A stretch of 64,000 bases of DNA. Source: Dolomedes plantarius (taxonomy: Eukaryota > Arthropoda > Arachnida > Araneae > Dolomedidae). Below the pieces are notes generated by a model. That model was not told the origin of the DNA, made no database searches, and saw nothing but the letters and a program-made list of their open reading frames with translations. The position numbers and the translations under genes were made by a program. The number at the start of each line of letters is the position of its first letter. The stretch's first letter is position 1. This document shows positions 1-11,800 of this stretch, in pieces. Where the stretch lies: positions 215,879,234 to 215,943,233 of the forward strand of contig OU015495.1 in the NCBI GenBank assembly GCA_907164885.2, given 5' to 3'.

Positions 1-1592
1 ATTTATCATCAGTACTTAATATTATCTTAAAAGTCAGAGGAATAAAAAATCTGAATACATGATTTCAATTTTCTAATTTCAAGTTTAAATTTCAGCATTC
101 AAAATTATATAATTTAAAAGCTTAACATATGAAATGCATGTATCAAAAGGAATTTTGTAATGAATTTAATAATTGAATTGAAACAACGAAGAAATGTTAA
201 TAACATTTAAATTATTTTAGTGTTTCCTCTATTTTAAATCCTTTATGCTTTAATAATGAAAATATTTCAACAATATCTAATAATGGTATAATAATTAAGA
301 GAAATATAGTCAGAACTTAAAAATTTCATAAATAAAAATCAATGGTTCAATGATAGATATAATCTGATAACACATAAGAAAATATAAGCATCAAAGAGCA
401 AGCAAAAAAAAAAAAAGCAGCGGTAAATTAATATCTTATTTACAGAAATAAGGGTTATTTCAAAATCGATAAATGCATTGGCAATGCAGTATACTTCAAT
501 GTATAGAACTTTTATGCAAAATATACAGAATGAGCTATTTTTAGAGTTTATATTACTGATTAAAAAAATTCCAAGGTTTTCATACAAATTTAAACTGCTT
601 TCAGATACAGATTATTCATGAAAGTTTTATTTCCTGCATTTCTACCACATTTGCAAGATTTGAATGCATTTGATTGACATAAATGTGAGGCAGGATTTCC
701 ATCAGTGAAGTCTCCCAGCAGGCACCCCACGGGAGAGCTGAATGTCATGGGAGACAAGCTGACTAAATTTTTAGAAAATTTGGAATAAAAGAATGTGAAA
801 GGGCCAAGGGACCTCAAGAGAGGGAAGTAGCAGAGACAGGAGGTTTATAATTGCACAATTTATGTCGATGGCCGAAAATAAACCAAGGCAAAATAAAAAT
901 GGAAAATTTTCAGTAGAGAGGCATCGACTACCTAGGAACCAATCATGGCTTACCAAAGAATAACAAATTTATGTTAGTTGGTCAGTTTTGAAAGCAAACA
1001 CACATATTTCTGGGCCATGTATCCTTCAATTCAATTGAAATTAGTGTCAATCCTGCAAAAACCCGAGAATAGGCTGCTATAAAGCCTCCCATCCCCCATT
1101 GATCTGGGAAAAGAATTAAAATTTATAAAAGAAAGGGGTGTAAATGTGCTGCAATAATAACTAAAAAATATGAAGAAAAAGTTGAACTGTGGTCCAGAGG
1201 ATGGCTTTGACTATACAGCTGCGAAGTAGCAGTCAATAGGTCAGTATCCCATGAGACAGGGCCAAATCTCCTGGTTTACACAGGTCCTGTGATACATCAC
1301 TCATAGCATTAGTTGGCAAGATTATACAGTACACTATAATGCATTACTTACAAACTTCTATGCATGCACATAAAACTAAATTATGGTAATACATGAAAAG
1401 CATAAACCTATCTCATAATAGGGAACAAAATGAACCTCATTATTTCATTAACAAAAAAAGGCCTATTTTTAAATTATAGCGAAATATTAAAGTTTTTAAT
1501 CTGCTACTTTTTTGTTTAACTAAAAGTTACAAATTTTCTCACACTTTACAGTATATAAACTAATATTAACATAAAAAAAATGACAAGCATAC
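1..1592. other. probable ALDH3 intron, no exon found
   Basis: This is non-coding sequence downstream (in gene sense) of the 48-codon exon. Positions about 600-1330 are less AT-rich than the surroundings and of higher complexity, but no frame resembles aldehyde dehydrogenase and no terminal repeats were seen. It may hold an old repeat or transcript fragment that I cannot name. Confidence 0.5.
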
Positions 1593-1736
1593 TTTTCCCA
1601 AGTCCTGAGTTACGGCCTCTGCAAGCTCCTTCTCATTTTCAACACACATCCTGTACATATTGTTAAGTTGTTGAACACGAAAATTAACATTTTTGGTAAC
1701 ACCACTTCTGAAAGCATTACGAGCTTTTTGGAGAAT
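1593..1736 (-). CDS. ALDH3-class aldehyde dehydrogenase, second coding exon
   Basis: This 144-bp, 48-codon exon has an acceptor TTTTTTAG just before 1736 and a donor GTATGC at 1592-1587, phase 0 at both ends. The peptide starts ILQKARNAFRSG, continues FRVQQLNNMYRM and ends AVTQDLGK. This is the N-terminal helical segment of ALDH3 proteins: the A-R-x-A-F-x-S-G motif, F-R-x-Q-Q-L, then a hydrophobic/acidic helix ending D-L-x-K. It lies before the Rossmann NAD-binding domain. The catalytic Cys/Glu exons are not in the window and should lie to the left of position 1. I looked for the next expected exon (a segment with an E-I-D/N-E motif and a tryptophan) in 1-1590 and did not find it. Codon use is ordinary and there is no sign of decay, so this is probably a live host gene. 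Confidence 0.85.
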
Positions 1737-2659
1737 CTAAAAAAGTTTGAAGAATAAATATGAAACTGACATTAATTATACTTCAAATCTGGAATCAAAA
1801 TAATTTTTAGCAACTTGAAAAAACCTATGTACAAATATATTTACACATATATGCATTCAAACATAAATAATGTATATAAAGCAAAGCATTACACTAAGGC
1901 AATAACATGAAACTGAAGAATGACATGATTATAAAAAAAGCTGCGTTTTAGAAAATATTAAAATATAAACCAGGGAGCTGCTGTTTAAGAAATACTTTTT
2001 CAGATAAATAATGATTAATCTGAAGCATGATTAAGTTACAATAAAATCACTAACACAAAGAATCAAAAATTTTCCAATAAAATTTTTACTTATCTGTAAT
2101 TTATTCCTTTTTGAGTCAAACAAAAGTATCCAATAATAATTAAGATTTTGTTTTTATACAGTTTATGCAGTTATTTTTTTGTAAGACTGCATAGGAATTA
2201 TTATTCTGATCAAATTACACACGTGGTTGACAAAACAAAACAAAATAACATCCACGAAAGGAAAATATTACTGATTACACAAATAAATTAATATTGAACT
2301 TCATAAGAAATCTTCAAAGCTTTCAGTGAACATAGATATTTTTTTTAACAGAAGTGACCCATTAAAATGTAAGATTTCCATAAAAACATTTTCCGTGAAA
2401 AAAAAATAAACATCTAATGAATGATTTAATCCATACTTTTAAAAGAAAAAGTATTATAAAACTGCATAACAGAGAAGATAAAAATACATAACATAAAGAG
2501 TCAGAAGCATCAGTATAACTATGTGACACTAACTATATAGTTTACTTCCAATACACATTATTCTTGAAAATATAAATAAAAAATTTTATTTTAAAGCAAT
2601 TATATATAAAATTCTTTTTAATTTTCATTAATATTATTATTATTAGTCAATGATATTAC
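1737..2659 (-). other. ALDH3 intron between the two coding exons
   Basis: This 923-bp phase-0 intron is bounded by GTAATA and TTTTTTAG on the minus strand. It is very AT-rich. No repeat family found elsewhere in the window is inserted here. Confidence 0.75.
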
Positions 2660-2711
2660 CTTTCCTATTTCAGAACTTGCCATGATTATTTTCTAGAATA
2701 TTGATCTACCT
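2660..2711 (-). CDS. ALDH3-class aldehyde dehydrogenase, exon with start codon
   Basis: On the minus strand a pyrimidine-rich acceptor ending in CAG (2712-2714) opens this exon. About 28 nt of 5' UTR precede an ATG at 2683-2681. Eight codons (MASSEIGK) follow up to a GTAATA donor at 2659-2654, so the junction is phase 0. Read across the intron to the next exon (1736-1593), the frame gives a continuous ALDH3-type N-terminus, which is why this start was chosen. ALDH3 enzymes oxidise medium- and long-chain aldehydes with NAD(P)+; the vertebrate ALDH3A2 form is microsomal. The exon is too short for an ORF search to find and has no coding signal beyond its splice context. An upstream non-coding exon probably exists because an acceptor is used here. 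Family call firm, exact orthology not. Confidence 0.8.
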
Positions 2712-5640
2712 CTGAAAAAATAAATAAATAAAGGATAATTACTTAATAAGCTCAGTTCAAGTATATACATTAATTTCACAATAATTTGTAGTAACTTACA
2801 CAATTTTTCAGAAGTACAGTTTGCAAACATACATTTCTTAGATGAATGAGACATGTGTCATTACATGTATACTTTTAAAAAGGTTTAATTTTTCCTGCTG
2901 TGGCTATGTAGCAGCTATAGCAGAGTTTATCTCAAACTAACAAGCCAAAACCTTTCAATCAACAGAAGAATTTGTTTTTTGTTCTTTAATTTCTGGACAG
3001 CAATAACGAGTAAAAAAGTAATATTTTCCCCCTTTGCTGAAAGATTCATTTTCTTGGAATACACTCTCACTGACCATATTGCACAAACACAATTACACGA
3101 GAAAATTTTGTCAAAAAATTTGTTTTCCTTCATTAAAGGCAAAATTTTGCTTTCCTTTTATCAATTTGTTTCTTTTTAAAAGCAAACTATAACTTTTCAT
3201 TAAAATTAAGGAGTTCAAATGCTCATTTTATCTTTTTAAAACTCTGCAAGGAAAGAGTTTTAAAAAGATAAAATGAAGTGAATAAAATATACTTATAACT
3301 AGTCATGATTCATGTTTTCACAACCAGAGAACATAAGACACTACAAATAACAAAAATGGAACAATACAACTGCCCGTAAGTTTTTATGTTTTTTCTTAGC
3401 TTTTATTAGTCAACTGAAAAAAGTGCATATTCCATTAAGTAATTCAAAACATTCTCTTAATTCACTTTTAAATCCCTAAATTATCATAAACGTTCTCAAA
3501 AATATAAATGCCAAACTTTAGGGGAATCAGCCATACGATTAAAAAAACCCCTAAAATTCTAGTGTGCAAATATTTACCTGTATGTTTAAAAAAAAAAAAA
3601 AAAAAGATAAAATTTTGCAAGGCATCCACTTGAATAATAATTTTAAACCACAAAACCCACCAATTTGTGTTGAGAAATACTAAGGTTAGCCAATTCAAAA
3701 TAAGCTGTTTATAAGTTTCTCTTAACATGCTAATCTGGCCAGCTCCAATGATGGAAAATCCAAGCAAGCATTAATGTTTAACTATTGCTAAATAGCTGAC
3801 CATATTTATCCAGAGTAAACTGAGATTTATTTCAAGTTCATGTCCTAAACTGACCACTATTGCCTTCTGCAAAAGGCAGGATAATTTATGATTTATCAGG
3901 GGGCAGCTATACATATTGACCTTTTCAAAGAGCACTTTGTTCAATTTCTCTTAAAAATAAATAATTAAAAAAAACAAAAAAACCCACAAAGTTGAAAGTG
4001 AGAAAAGTGCTGATAACTTGAAACAGATAAAAATTTTTTAAACCAGTTTACTTTTAACAAAATCTGATTAATTTTCCTCAATAGAAAAAAATTATTAAAA
4101 ATATTAATATACCACATCCTTAACGATATGTTATCCCTGATAGAATAATACGATTTAAATACTGGCAATCACTAAATACACTAAACAATATAAATTTTTT
4201 GGCTGGCTTTCAATAATAAAAAGGACTATAAAATAATTTCAGTTGAACATTATTTTAAGTTCAATAATCATGTTCCTTACTTAAATAACACACCACAGCA
4301 ACTAGTAAACAATCAGCAAATATAACAACAAAAACAAAAAAATTTCAAAGATTTTGTAACAAAGTTTTATTAATGTCAGTAAATACACATTTGGAAAAGA
4401 ATATGTTGTAACATTCAGTAAGAACTGAAGTAATGAATTCAATTATAAAATGCAATATAAAATGTCTTTAAAAAATTTTTCTCCTTCGAAAGCATGAAAT
4501 TATGTCATGGAAATTTTTAAAAAAGTGTTTGAAACTGATTTCAGCGTATAATACTGCAAAAAGTTTTGGGAGAAAAACAAATCCTCCAGCAAGCTAAGTG
4601 TAGACAAAGTATATTATTCTCATATTCATCAAATGATGAACAAAGTTAAAACAACACAAAAAGTACTTTTGAAATTTCATGTTTCAGCAATACGATACAA
4701 CCAATTTATTAATAGTGTTTAAATATTCCTCAATGTAACTAAAAAAATTTTAAATAAATGTCCTTACAAATTAAAAAAATATATTTACAGTTAAAAAGGA
4801 AAAAGCAACAGATATATATTACTAAATCATTTCCTAAATAACAAACTCTTGCATATAATGCGTCAACCCATGACAAATGTACGATCCTTTTATATCAATC
4901 AATACGCGAATAAAATTTTAGATAACCAGTAATAACCTTTTGTATGTAAATGATATTAGCTCTCTGTGTTTTATTACTTTACATGTTTAGCATTAAACTT
5001 CGTAGTTATACTTTAAGAATTAACAAGAAGAATTATACATAAATGTTTCGGGTAGTAGGCTCAAAAGAAAGATTCATTTATTTCGTTAGAGAACAATGAA
5101 TTCTATTACAATGTAAATGAACCTTCAAATAAATAGAAAGCTAAGAAATCAGAATAGATCAAAATCTGACCATAGTTTTTCAGTGTTAAAATAACAAACG
5201 TTCAAGCTAATTTTTTAAAATGTAATTGAAGTGTATATTTTTACACACTTCAATATATATTTTTTAAATTTTTCCTAATTTGTTGACAACTAATTAATAC
5301 AATACAAATGCACAGTTTTCGTTAGGCATGTGAAATGAGAAATACAAAATGATGCATTAGAAATTGTGATAAATGTAATATAGCGCGATCATACTTCACA
5401 GGAAACAATGATCATGAATGAATTTAAAGTAAACATTAGAAAAGCCCTACAGCGAATTCAAGAAAAGATCAACAATACTTTTTACAATCCACTATTGGTC
5501 ATGGAACTCTTCTACAATCAACATACGAAACACTTCGAGGATTAACACACACTCGTACACTATTCCCATCCCGAGTTGGAATAATTGAGATACCAGCTAA
5601 TGTTATCAGATATGTCAATTGATTAAAAAAAATAATAAAT
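2712..5640. other. AT-rich stretch upstream of ALDH3 exon, no gene
   Basis: Apart from the 22-bp hairpin at 3224-3275, an A16 run near 3590 and a 10-bp hairpin (5225-5234 with 5244-5253), nothing recognisable was seen. If the promoter candidate near 5650 is right, this is the first intron of the ALDH3 gene. Confidence 0.4.
3224..3275. repeat. perfect 22-bp hairpin
   Basis: The arms 3224-3245 and 3254-3275 are exact reverse complements (22 of 22) around the 8-base loop GCAAGGAA. It lies upstream of the ALDH3 start exon, probably in its 5' intron. No flanking target duplication is evident. Confidence 0.85.
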
Positions 5641-5800
5641 AAACCGAGCAAAGTGTAAACTCCAATCACGTGACTCGAATGCCGGCTGGCGCTTAGAATG
5701 AGACTATGCTTTCTTTATGCATCTGCGATGGTAGTGCATCACGAAAGACGGCCGTTTTGGCGATAAACTGTGTTCTCTTTTCTTTCTTTAGTTTTTTCCC
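5641..5800 (-). promoter_or_regulatory. candidate promoter of the ALDH3 gene
   Basis: This is a short GC/CpG-richer island in AT-rich DNA, about 3 kb upstream of the ALDH3 start exon. It holds a CCAAT box (5662-5666) fused to a palindromic E-box TCACGTGA (5666-5673), then several CpGs around 5681-5690 and 5748-5762. The order suits leftward transcription. The promoter role is inferred from composition, motifs and position; no transcription start can be read directly. Confidence 0.3.
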
Positions 5801-5855
5801 CTCGCCAAACGACGTCAATTTCCCTTCGGAACAGAGTAGCATAGGCGTAGCGTCA

Positions 5856-5869
5856 GGGGGGGGGGGGGG
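5856..5869. repeat. poly-G run (G14)
   Basis: Fourteen consecutive G follow GGCGTAGCGTCA. That lead-in resembles the CAGTGGCGTAGC ends of hAT-type elements such as the one at 59785-60613, so this may be a worn hAT end. No partner end was found. Confidence 0.5.
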
Positions 5870-6422
5870 CTTAAATAAATTAAAACGTTAATAGAAGTTT
5901 AGTTAAAATCGGAAAATTGTAGAAAACTTTTAAGAAAGTTGGTTTTTTCCCGCTTTTTCAAACAGTAATTAAAATTATGTAATTCCAATTATGTCTTTAG
6001 CCTTAACATAGTTTTTAACAATGATATGATCCACAACAAAAATTCGATGCTATATATATATTTCTCATTTTTTATATATTATATTTATTTTTCTTATTCT
6101 ATAACTTTTGAATACTACTCAAACATCCATTCTATTGTTATTCAATTTCAAAAAATCATAATATTTCAAATTTTAAGGACAGCCAGGCAGTCAATGCGTT
6201 GAGAAGGGCCCTAGCTGAATCCAATTCGTAATGCTTGCCCTGAGGATAAACACCGCGATTTTTATTGGATACTTTATAATGTTGTTGCTGTTGTTTCTAA
6301 TACCAGGTCCATAATGGCACCACAAGGGTCGGGGTTGGATTTAGCCAGGTGCCACTTCCATTTTCACCGAGCGCCCCCAAGGGTCGACAACTGGGGTGAC
6401 CGTACAGCTAGTTTAATGTATG
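5870..6422. other. no gene seen
   Basis: AT-rich up to about 6180, then mixed composition. No coding frame, terminal repeat or known family was recognised. Confidence 0.4.
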
Positions 6423-7610
6423 TACAGGTGGTTATCAAAATAATGGAAACACATATCAATATTAGTAGTGTTTATGAAAGTGCTTCGTATTCCTTAAAAA
6501 ACAAGTCTAGGGACCAGTATGTTTTATGGAATATAGTGTATACATTATTCTACTTTAAGGTAGCAGTAATGAAACTATGGGCATCACGCTCTTTGAGGGA
6601 CAGCGTAAGATGTCAAACCTTGTAGACCTTGCAGAGAGGGCAAATTGTTGAAGCGCGTCTAATTGGAGTCATCCCCCATGGTTTTGGGTGTTTACAGAGC
6701 TATGATATCGGAAGTCATGATGGAATATACAGAGTGCACGGAAAGACATCCTCTGTGAAACAGAACAGTGGACGAAAGGGAAGGCTAAGAGAAAGAGACT
6801 GACGGTTGTTGAAGCGGATTGTGACGTCGAAAAAGAAGACGACTGCAGCCAAAGTGACCGTAGATCTCCATCTGAATCTGCAGGCTCCAGTACAGGTAAG
6901 ATAAAATTTCACAAACAAAACATTTACGGCAGAGTAGTAATTCCCAAGCCACTCGTAACAAATGTGAATACAAAACGTCCTCTTTAGTGGTGCAAATCCT
7001 GGTCGAGTGATACGTCGAAATATGACTTTTGGTTCGACAAGTTGACAATGTTCACTTTGTTCACCGCAACGGGACGTCTGAAGAACACCTACACAAGCGT
7101 GTGACCATGCTCGTCTCATGCCAGCTGTCAAACATGGAGGGAAATTTCTCAGGGTTTGGGCTGCCACCTCATGGTTTTCAAAAGAGATCTATTGTAATCC
7201 TGAAAGGCAGATTGACTAGGAAGGACTATGTCGAACTTTTAGCCGACCAGGAGCAAAAAATTTTTCCTGCAGAAGATGGCGTTCTCCATGACGATCCATA
7301 CAGATAGACGTGTCAGGTCGTGGTTTGAGGAACATAAGTCAAACATCTTATCTGGCCCGCACAGTCCCTAAACCTCAATATCGTCGGACTGCTGTGGCCT
7401 GTTTTAGAGAATAGAGTCAGGAATCGATATCCACCTCTCTACGGGGACATTGACGATTTAGCCATAAAGAATGGTATAATAGTCCCTTAACCACCATTCA
7501 CGACTTGCATAATTCAATTCCTTAGTGATTTCAGGTGGTATTAAATGCCATATTAATAAAGAATTTCATGTTACTCCCACACGTTTCCATTATTTTGATA
7601 ACTACCTGCA
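6423..7610 (+). mobile_element. Tc1-like element, second family (copy D), decayed
   Basis: Left end TA-CAGGTGGTTATCAAAATAAT (from 6423) and right end, read inward, CAGGTAGTTATCAAAATAAT (from 7608) form terminal inverted repeats of about 25 bp. The left flank keeps the TA target. On the right the TA has become CA. At about 1.19 kb it has the size of a Tc1 element with small deletions. A second, truncated member with the same end lies at 27789-28496 on the other strand. Confidence 0.8.
6630..7490 (+). pseudogene. Tc1-type transposase remnant (copy D)
   Basis: Pieces of one transposase appear in order in changing frames. A GQIVEARLIG-like helix-turn-helix start (about 6637) is followed by a G-K-T-S-S-x-K-x-N-S-G-R-K linker with an R-E-R-D segment (about 6745-6800), a K-K-K-T-T-A-A-K-V-T segment (about 6830-6865) and a V-K-H-G-G core segment (about 7130). 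The D-D-x-P second catalytic block and a W-F-E-E-H segment (about 7290-7345) come last. Several frameshifts and stops interrupt it, so it cannot encode a working enzyme. Transposases of this group cut and paste their element at TA dinucleotides. The last ~100 bp before the right end are non-coding. Confidence 0.75.
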
Positions 7611-8228
7611 GTTTTCAAAATACTAGTCTTGAAAATGAAGAGATCAGAAAAAATAAGAATTTTGACTGTTATCAGTATATCGATTCGCAATCGGAATCGA
7701 CTGCGAATGACGGGTTGTTTGAAAGCGCTTTGGTTAAACGTGGGCAACTTATCATAACCTGTGCCATGTAAAGAAGACACCGAATCACGGAACTAGAAAC
7801 CGTTCGCTCGGACGCGCCCTTTGCCAATCGACCATCGTCCGCATGAGATACGCAGGACAGATAATGTTCAGATCAGTCATCGAATGCAACCGAAACGAGA
7901 CGATGAAGTCATCGGACGAATTTGAGGAAGACTCTTTTCTTTGGTCGTCTGAGACATTCGCCTTTGGTTATTCACCGCGATTTACTGGCTACTTTATTAT
8001 GAGAGCACCCTATAGGTGAGCCATTTCGACAAGCCTTGTTCGGGATTCGAACCTAGGGCAGCTCAGAACCACTACACAAATGTGGGCGGCAGAGAAAAGA
8101 CCTCAATGAGTTACAACGGTTTGTACAGCAGTTAAATAGAAAATTGTGATTGTTTTAGAAGCCTTGAAACACGAAGTTCCCGAATTAGGAATTAAAAAAG
8201 AAAGGCACACACAAAATATACTTGAACA
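7611..8228. other. mixed non-coding stretch
   Basis: Besides the tRNA-like fragment at 8030-8098 nothing recognisable was seen. The first 170 bases allow ORFs on both strands, but neither resembles a known protein. Confidence 0.4.
8030..8098 (-). repeat. tRNA-like SINE head fragment
   Basis: On the minus strand a GTGTAGTGGTT segment, like a tRNA A-box region, is followed after a few bases by GGTTCGAATCC, a perfect pol III B box. The spacing is too short for a real tRNA and no cloverleaf can be drawn, so this is read as a deleted tRNA-derived SINE head. Confidence 0.45.
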
Positions 8229-9072
8229 CTAGCTGAAAACCCGCACTTCGCTAAGGAGTACATTCAAATTAAATACAACGTCAATGTATGCAATTAATGC
8301 CCCCAAAAAATAAATATATATATATATATATATATTTATTTATTTATAATAAATACGACGATCAATATATACAATTGATGTAGAAAAATATATATATATT
8401 TATAAAAAAATCGTAAGGGATAGTTTTATAGACAAAATAATGTCCAATCGTCTTTTTTTTGTCTATTTAGTTGTTATGCACGCGACGATGAATTTATTGA
8501 AAGTACCAGAAAAAGAAATCACGTGATCAGCATTTAATAAACTACATTCTAAAAATGAATCTTTAAAAATTCACCAAAAATCAGAAAATAGAGATAAAGA
8601 TTCGAAAAAGATTTCATTTTAAAGGAATTTTTAGGATCTTTCTCGTGATATAAATTTTATAACCCTCAAATTATTATTTTAAATGCAAACTTAAAAAAAG
8701 TTACTAAAACAGCTTAAAAATTTAATTTAAAAAAATCTAAGATGAATTTTTCAAAAATCTCTCTTAGTGCACCCCTACACCATAAGAAGAATCGCCATGC
8801 AAAATGTCAGCCCTTTAGGTCCAGCGGTTTGGTCTGTGCGTTGTATGTCAGTCAGTCAGTCAGTGAGTCAGTTAAGGAACTGTTTTATATACAGTGGAAT
8901 CTCGATCGACCGTTCTCCGAATCACCGTTTTTTCGTATGCGTCGTTTATTTCACCCACTCCCAACGATCACATTGCTTCGTTAAGTTCTCGCATCTATCG
9001 TTTTCCTGCATTAATCGTTCAGATCAGTCGGTCCCTTGAAAAACGATAGATCGGGACTCCACTGTATATAGA
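8229..9072 (-). mobile_element. Helitron HelA-1 (non-autonomous)
   Basis: Read on the minus strand the element starts A^TCTATATA (9072) and ends with a CCGTAGC/CGCGG-type hairpin then GGTTTTCAGCTAG^T (CTAG at 8229-8232). These are the standard Helitron end rules: 5' TC, 3' hairpin plus CTRR, insertion between A and T, no target duplication. Internal landmarks shared by all HelA copies are a (GTCA)n tract near the 5' end, a conserved block around 8780-8860 and an AT microsatellite near the 3' end. It has no coding capacity. A pogo-like MITE (8890-9066) sits in its 5' terminal AT tract. Confidence 0.8.
8890..9066. mobile_element. pogo/Tigger-like MITE inside HelA-1
   Basis: TA-CAGTGGAATCTCGATCGAC at the left and, reversed, TA-CAGTGGAGTCCCGATCTAT at the right form ~20-bp inverted repeats flanked by TA. 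At 177 bp it is too small to encode a transposase. CAGTGGA(A/G)TCTCGAT-type ends and TA targets are typical of pogo/Tigger elements. It split the TATATA start of HelA-1, so it is younger than that Helitron. Confidence 0.75.
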
Positions 9073-10241
9073 TAAAGTACCCAGACGATTTTTTTTTTTA
9101 AATTTCCCCAAATTAGGAGTAAAATAAATGAATGAGCTCTGTACTATTTTCCTTCGCAAAAATAGACTTAAACACCATGTGCGTAGCTTATGATGTAAGA
9201 GAAAAAAAAATGTAAATTAAATCTATCTCAATTAGAAAAAATCGAAACACATTCATTTTCCTTTTACCAGATTTAAGTGAAATTGTTTTAGTCAAATTTT
9301 GAAAACTCCGAGGAAAAGATATTTCGCATATATGACATACTAATCTTTGACATACTTTTCTTTATATCGAATTAAAATTAATCAACTGTTTTCATAACAT
9401 CGGCGTATTTTATTACTGGACACGCAGCTCAAAATTCTTATCGTGATGAGAAATGTTTCAGTTTCTCCTTTAATAATGCGCTTACTCGTGACAGTTAATT
9501 ATTTTCAACGTATTGGAGACACCATTATTATCATGCTAATGTACACTGAATTGTACTTTACACAGAGTAACTGATTATTAATCTCTTCGAAAGTGGCTTT
9601 TCTATCGATCGATCCTGGTTTTACCCTGGATTTTCCTTATTTATTTCACAGGAAATTTAGTCGCTCGCCAAATTTCGTGTTGTTCTGAAAAGCAGTTTTG
9701 AGTGAAAAATAATAGCATTCGTTAGTATTACTGACTTGAAACTACGCAAGATCAAAAAACACTTAAATTTACAATAAACATTAAGCATGGCAACTTCTTT
9801 CCAACTGATAAATACAGTTACAGTTCCTCGCATTACGTGGAATTGTCTCTATGGATAATTCCCAAATGCGAAGATTCTTTCGATACAACAAAATTTTCTA
9901 AAAGAACTTGGTGAGAATCGAAGGAAACACGAAAGGGTTTCGTTTGTCATTCGAACAAGGGCTAAAATTTATGACCCGAAAACGAAACAAATAAATGAAA
10001 CAGAAAGGAGCAAAACTGAAGCGATGGAATTAGGTCAAACGATTACTTGCTTTCTTCCCACGTATTCCTTTATTTCTGAAAACCTTAAAGTTTAAAATCG
10101 ATTAAATAGATTTTCAAAGCGTTTTATTAGTGCTTTAAAAATTTTCTATGTATATCTAAATTTTTAGTACCGGCAAAAGTACATTCTGTAGCAGTCATAT
10201 TAAAACTCCTATCAAATAATCCCAACAGTTTTATTACTTAA
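9073..10241. other. no gene seen
   Basis: AT-rich sequence with no coding frame above background and no terminal repeats recognised. Confidence 0.4.
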
Positions 10242-10850
10242 CTAGTACATAACCTCCGTCAAAAATGACGGAATGTTGATCAGCGTTTCGAGAGGTGATT
10301 CATTATTTTCATCGGGCATTGCTGAAAACTGTACTTGATGAACAGCAGTAAACAACAAAACAAAACTAAACTAAATCAAAACTAAACCAAAACTGTTTCA
10401 AAAGTGAATGACTCATCCCATAGCAGACGTTGCCGAAAACTATACTTAAACAGCAGTAAACAACAATAAAATAAAACAAAAATAAAACGTGAAACACAAT
10501 TTAATTAACATTAAAATTAAACATTAAAAATGTAGTTATTTAAAGGGAATATGAAAAACCATGGAGTAGAATGAATTCGAAATTCAAGTGAATGACTCAA
10601 TCGAATAAACGATTCTTTTCAATGGATATTTTAATTTGAAGATATTTAATAAACTAAACGGTTTCGAGCTAGGGTGTTCACTCGAAATTTTCATATTTTT
10701 AAAGGGTTTTCAAAATATGTCACTTTTGTGGTATTATTTTTCGAGAAAAATTTCGGAAAATGGCGTCGCAATGTTAAGATGTTCCCGACTTGGTCCGTCC
10801 CGGAATGGTTACCTACTCTTTTCTACTCTAGGCTTTTATATAAGTAAAGA
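10242..10850 (-). mobile_element. Helitron HelD-1 (non-autonomous)
   Basis: On the minus strand it starts A^TCTTTACTTATATAAAAG (10850) and ends with the hairpin CCGTCATTTTTGACGG followed by AGGTTATGTACTAG (CTAG 10242-10245). It is a close inverted copy of HelD-2 (43111-43721). The similarity stops exactly at these two termini, which fixes the element borders. No coding content. Confidence 0.8.
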
Positions 10851-11288
10851 TACTGTGCAGATAGATATTGGAAAGTGGAACAAGTTCGTGTCTCCGATTT
10901 TTTTTTTCTACTAGGATGCTGTTTTTTGCCAATGTCGGGCACTTTGCTTACTGTGCCATCCGCTCGATTTTCTAGGAAGTAAAGCGGGCTTAAAAATACC
11001 TCCAAAACATTTCCATACCCTCTCTCCGCAAGAGGCTTGTTGCATGTATGATTTCTTCCCATTTCATTTCACTTTGAGGAGGACTGCAAATTCATCGAGT
11101 ACTAGACAGACAGATGTGGGAGTATCTTTGGAGTTCCGAAACCACATTTTATTCCGTTTCGTTGAAATCCCGAAGTTCAAAAATTGGTGAAAGCAGCAGT
11201 GTTCGCTTTATCACAAGAAAAGGGGGTCATTTTTAAATACATTAGAAGATTGAATGCACGGTTTTGTTACCGTGCATTAGTATGTTAT
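10851..11288. other. no gene seen
   Basis: Mixed-composition sequence between HelD-1 and a microsatellite. No protein similarity was recognised in any frame. Confidence 0.4.
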
Positions 11289-11410
<122 letters not shown>

Positions 11411-11411
11411 C

Positions 11412-11800
11412 TTTTATCTAGAACTAGTACAAAGTAGCCAAGAAAAACTAAATGTAAACTTCTTAGATATAAACATAAAAATAAATTCTCATAGTAATTT
11501 TACTTTTGATCTTTATGATAAAAGATCAGAATATGACTTTAATACAGTAAAAATATCAAAGTTACTTAACTTTCTTACATAAATCTGTATTTAATAATAT
11601 TATTGTTAATCAACTAGTAAGAATAAATAGGCTATGTTCTAAGGACAATAGGCATAAGCATATAAAAGATTTGTTAGTAGTGCTAAAACGTATTTATTAC
11701 CCTTATATTCTTTCCAAGCACATAATTGGTTGTTTTAGATTTAATGAATACCATGTTTTGTTGCTAATAATTAGTAATACAAAACTAAATGAATAAAGTT
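11412..11800 (+). pseudogene. reverse-transcriptase-like fragment of a retroelement
   Basis: Frame 3 reads a stretch with F-L-D-I-N-I then, about 12 residues later, L-Y-D-K-R-x-E-Y-D-F-N-T, ending at a stop at 11580. After a frameshift, frame 1 (from 11593) reads V-N-Q-L-V-R-I-N-R-L-C-S and a basic/aromatic tail. The order FLD(V/I)-x-I, then YDKR-x-D-x-x-F-N, then QLVR-x-x-R is what follows the catalytic YADD in a group of animal reverse transcriptases of Penelope/LINE-like retroelements. The catalytic block itself is missing and would lie where the microsatellite now is. It is a 3' fragment, too short for clade assignment. Confidence 0.45.

Noticed and set aside
590..956. Two minus-strand frames near the ALDH3 exons
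   Set aside because: No resemblance to any part of aldehyde dehydrogenase and no suitable splice sites.
8030..8098. True tRNA gene
   Set aside because: B box is perfect but A-to-B spacing is far too short and acceptor arms do not pair.
8742..9039. 80-90 codon frames in HelA copies (also at 19745 and 44988)
   Set aside because: They follow the conserved Helitron block but differ in frame and stops between copies, so no selection for protein is visible.
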